From the NCBI GenBank assembly GCA_945862265.1, contig CAMAXP010000019.1:1-64000 (forward strand): 64,000 nucleotides of DNA, written 5' to 3'. This stretch comes from Bordetella parapertussis (lineage in GTDB: Bacteria; Pseudomonadota; Gammaproteobacteria; Burkholderiales; SG8-39). How positions within the stretch are numbered: the first letter of the stretch is position 1; each line of letters opens with the position of its first letter. A program made the translations under genes and the position numbers. The notes below the pieces were generated by a model, which ran no database searches, had not been told where the DNA came from, and saw only the letters and a program-made list of their open reading frames with translations. Positions 62,809-64,000 of the stretch are shown in pieces.

Positions 62809-64000
62809 ACGCCCCGCTTACCTCGATGGAGGGAGTCGCCCGTACCTTTCAGCAGGCGATTGCGCACCATGTCGGTGGCCGGTTGGGTGAGGCGGAGCCG
62901 CTCTATCGGGAAATCCTCGCCTTCCAGCCCGAAAATTTCGACGCACTCCACCTTCTGGGCGTCGTATGCCACCAGACGGGCAGGCACGAGGCGGCCATCG
63001 GGTACATTCGACACGCCATAGCGGTCAATCCGAGGCAACCCGCACCGCATTCCAACCTTGGACTCGCATTGCAGGCGCTCAGCCAATCGGCGGAGGCGCT
63101 CGAAAGCTACGACCGTGCAGTGGCCCTCGATCCCACTTATTTTGATGCGCTGGTCAATCGCGGCAATATGCTTCGCGAGATGGGCCGGGCGAGCGAGGCG
63201 GTCGATTCATTCGAGCGAGCGCTTGATGTAAACCCCGGCGCAGTCGGCGCGCTGATCTGCTGCGGGATTGCCGAGTTGGAGACTGGCCGGCCGGCAGACG
63301 CCGAAGGGCGGTTCCGCAGCGTCCTGGCAATCGACCCGAAGAATGTGCTCGCGAATGTCAATATTGGAAACTCGCTCCAGGCGCTCAAGAGATACGAGGA
63401 GGCGATGGCCAGCTATGATCAGGCCATCGCTCATGCGCCCGGGCTGGCCGAGGCCTACAGCAACCGGGGCAACGCCTTGCGCGCGCTTTCCCGGTCGGAA
63501 GAGGCTCTGGCAAGTATCGATCGCGCGTTGGAAATCAAGCCAGCATTTCCCGGGGCGCTGAATAATCGCGGTATTTGCCTGCGCGACCTCAATCGGCAGC
63601 GCGATGCGCTGCAAAGCTATGATCGGGCGTTAGCCATCCAGCCGGACTACGCGGATGCACTTTGCAACCGCGGTAACGTTCTGCAGGACCTCGGGCGCTA
63701 CGAGGAGGCGCTTGAGAGTTACGCGAGCGCTCAACGAGCGGTTCCCGGCCACGCCGAGAGCCAATGGAACGAAAGCCTTTGCCGCCTGCTCCTCGGTGAC
63801 TTTGAACAGGGCTGGCGCAAATACGAGTCACGCTGGAAAACCGAGCAACGGGACAAGGTGCGCGATTTTCCCGTCCCGACGTGGCTTGGCGATTCACCGA
63901 TTGCCGGCAAAACCATCCTGCTGCATGCGGAGCAGGGATTCGGGGACACCCTCCAGTTCTGCCGCTACGCAGCCAAGGTGGCTGCCCTGGGCGCCAGGGT
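62805..64000 (+). CDS. TPR-repeat protein, cut by the window edge
   Basis: About 398 residues are visible from GTG 62805 (overlapping the previous stop) to the edge; an in-frame ATG at 62826 is a possible start. Eight or more TPR units run through residue 310 or so (for example AVALDPTYFDALVNRGNMLR). The following LLLGDFEQGWRKYESRWKTE and GKTILLHAEQGFGDTLQFCR are the usual beginning of the C-terminal domain of TPR proteins that end in a GT9-like glycosyltransferase fold. The rest is outside the window. It is likely to work with the GT41 enzyme in front of it. Confidence 0.85.
   Translation, partial: MNAPLTSMEGVARTFQQAIAHHVGGRLGEAEPLYREILAFQPENFDALHLLGVVCHQTGRHEAAIGYIRHAIAVNPRQPAPHSNLGLALQALSQSAEALESYDRAVALDPTYFDALVNRGNMLREMGRASEAVDSFERALDVNPGAVGALICCGIAELETGRPADAEGRFRSVLAIDPKNVLANVNIGNSLQALKRYEEAMASYDQAIAHAPGLAEAYSNRGNALRALSRSEEALASIDRALEIKPAFPGALNNRGICLRDLNRQRDALQSYDRALAIQPDYADALCNRGNVLQDLGRYEEALESYASAQRAVPGHAESQWNESLCRLLLGDFEQGWRKYESRWKTEQRDKVRDFPVPTWLGDSPIAGKTILLHAEQGFGDTLQFCRYAAKVAALGAR

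Overview
The window looks like a betaproteobacterial chromosome, probably Burkholderiales-like. It is G+C-rich and carries several Bug/TctC-type solute receptors, a Fur-controlled ferric ABC transporter, NAD-linked formate dehydrogenase and CHASE2/GAF signalling proteins. This placement comes from gene content and family resemblance, not from a database search. No rRNA, tRNA, CRISPR array or complete insertion sequence was found.

1-6865 is an accessory region. At 1-4811 the G+C is visibly lower than in the rest, and four genes run on the minus strand: a three-part FtsK/SpoIIIE-type ATPase, a 98-residue WXG100-like protein, a long coiled-coil protein with one membrane segment and a cysteine-containing C-terminal domain, and a cyclic-nucleotide-binding protein cut by the window edge. 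Together they resemble a minimal type VII-secretion-like system in a Gram-negative host. The WXG100-like and coiled-coil proteins share a W-x2-P-x4-F-x-E-T motif. Downstream lie two near-identical 29-bp direct repeats around a small secreted-protein gene, then a degenerate sugar-epimerase fragment.

6866-21655 holds mostly core metabolism: a stand-alone CoxL-type molybdenum hydroxylase, TonB, a divergent ferric ABC transporter (FbpC / FbpB / FbpA) with two Fur-box-like sites, an NlpC/P60 lipoprotein, a secretin-like protein, a DinG/YoaA helicase, a DenD-like dehydrogenase, a TctC receptor, glycerol kinase and a DUF2889 protein. 21678-27862 has SucCD, a membrane-bound spermidine-synthase-like protein, a double cyclic-nucleotide-binding protein and a class II glutamine amidotransferase.

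27884-46347 is an oxalate/formate region: NAD-linked formate dehydrogenase with fused diaphorase subunits, formate-tetrahydrofolate ligase, a tripartite tricarboxylate-type transporter, a Crp/Fnr regulator, oxalyl-CoA decarboxylase, formyl-CoA transferase and a 10-formyl-THF hydrolase-like formyltransferase. Four perfect TTGAC-N4-GTCAA palindromes sit in front of the four transcription units and probably define one regulon. A separate group inside it (CadD-like, two NhaD/ArsB-like permeases, UspA, a deleted terC remnant) lacks the palindrome.

46664-57385 is a collinear signalling set: CHASE2-Ser/Thr kinase, PP2C phosphatase, double FHA protein, CHASE2-adenylate cyclase, GAF-GspE secretion ATPase and GAF-HD-GYP protein. 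No other secretion genes are nearby. 57423-64000 holds two TPR/O-GlcNAc-transferase-like glycosyltransferases, GalE, a small unknown protein and a TPR protein cut by the right edge.
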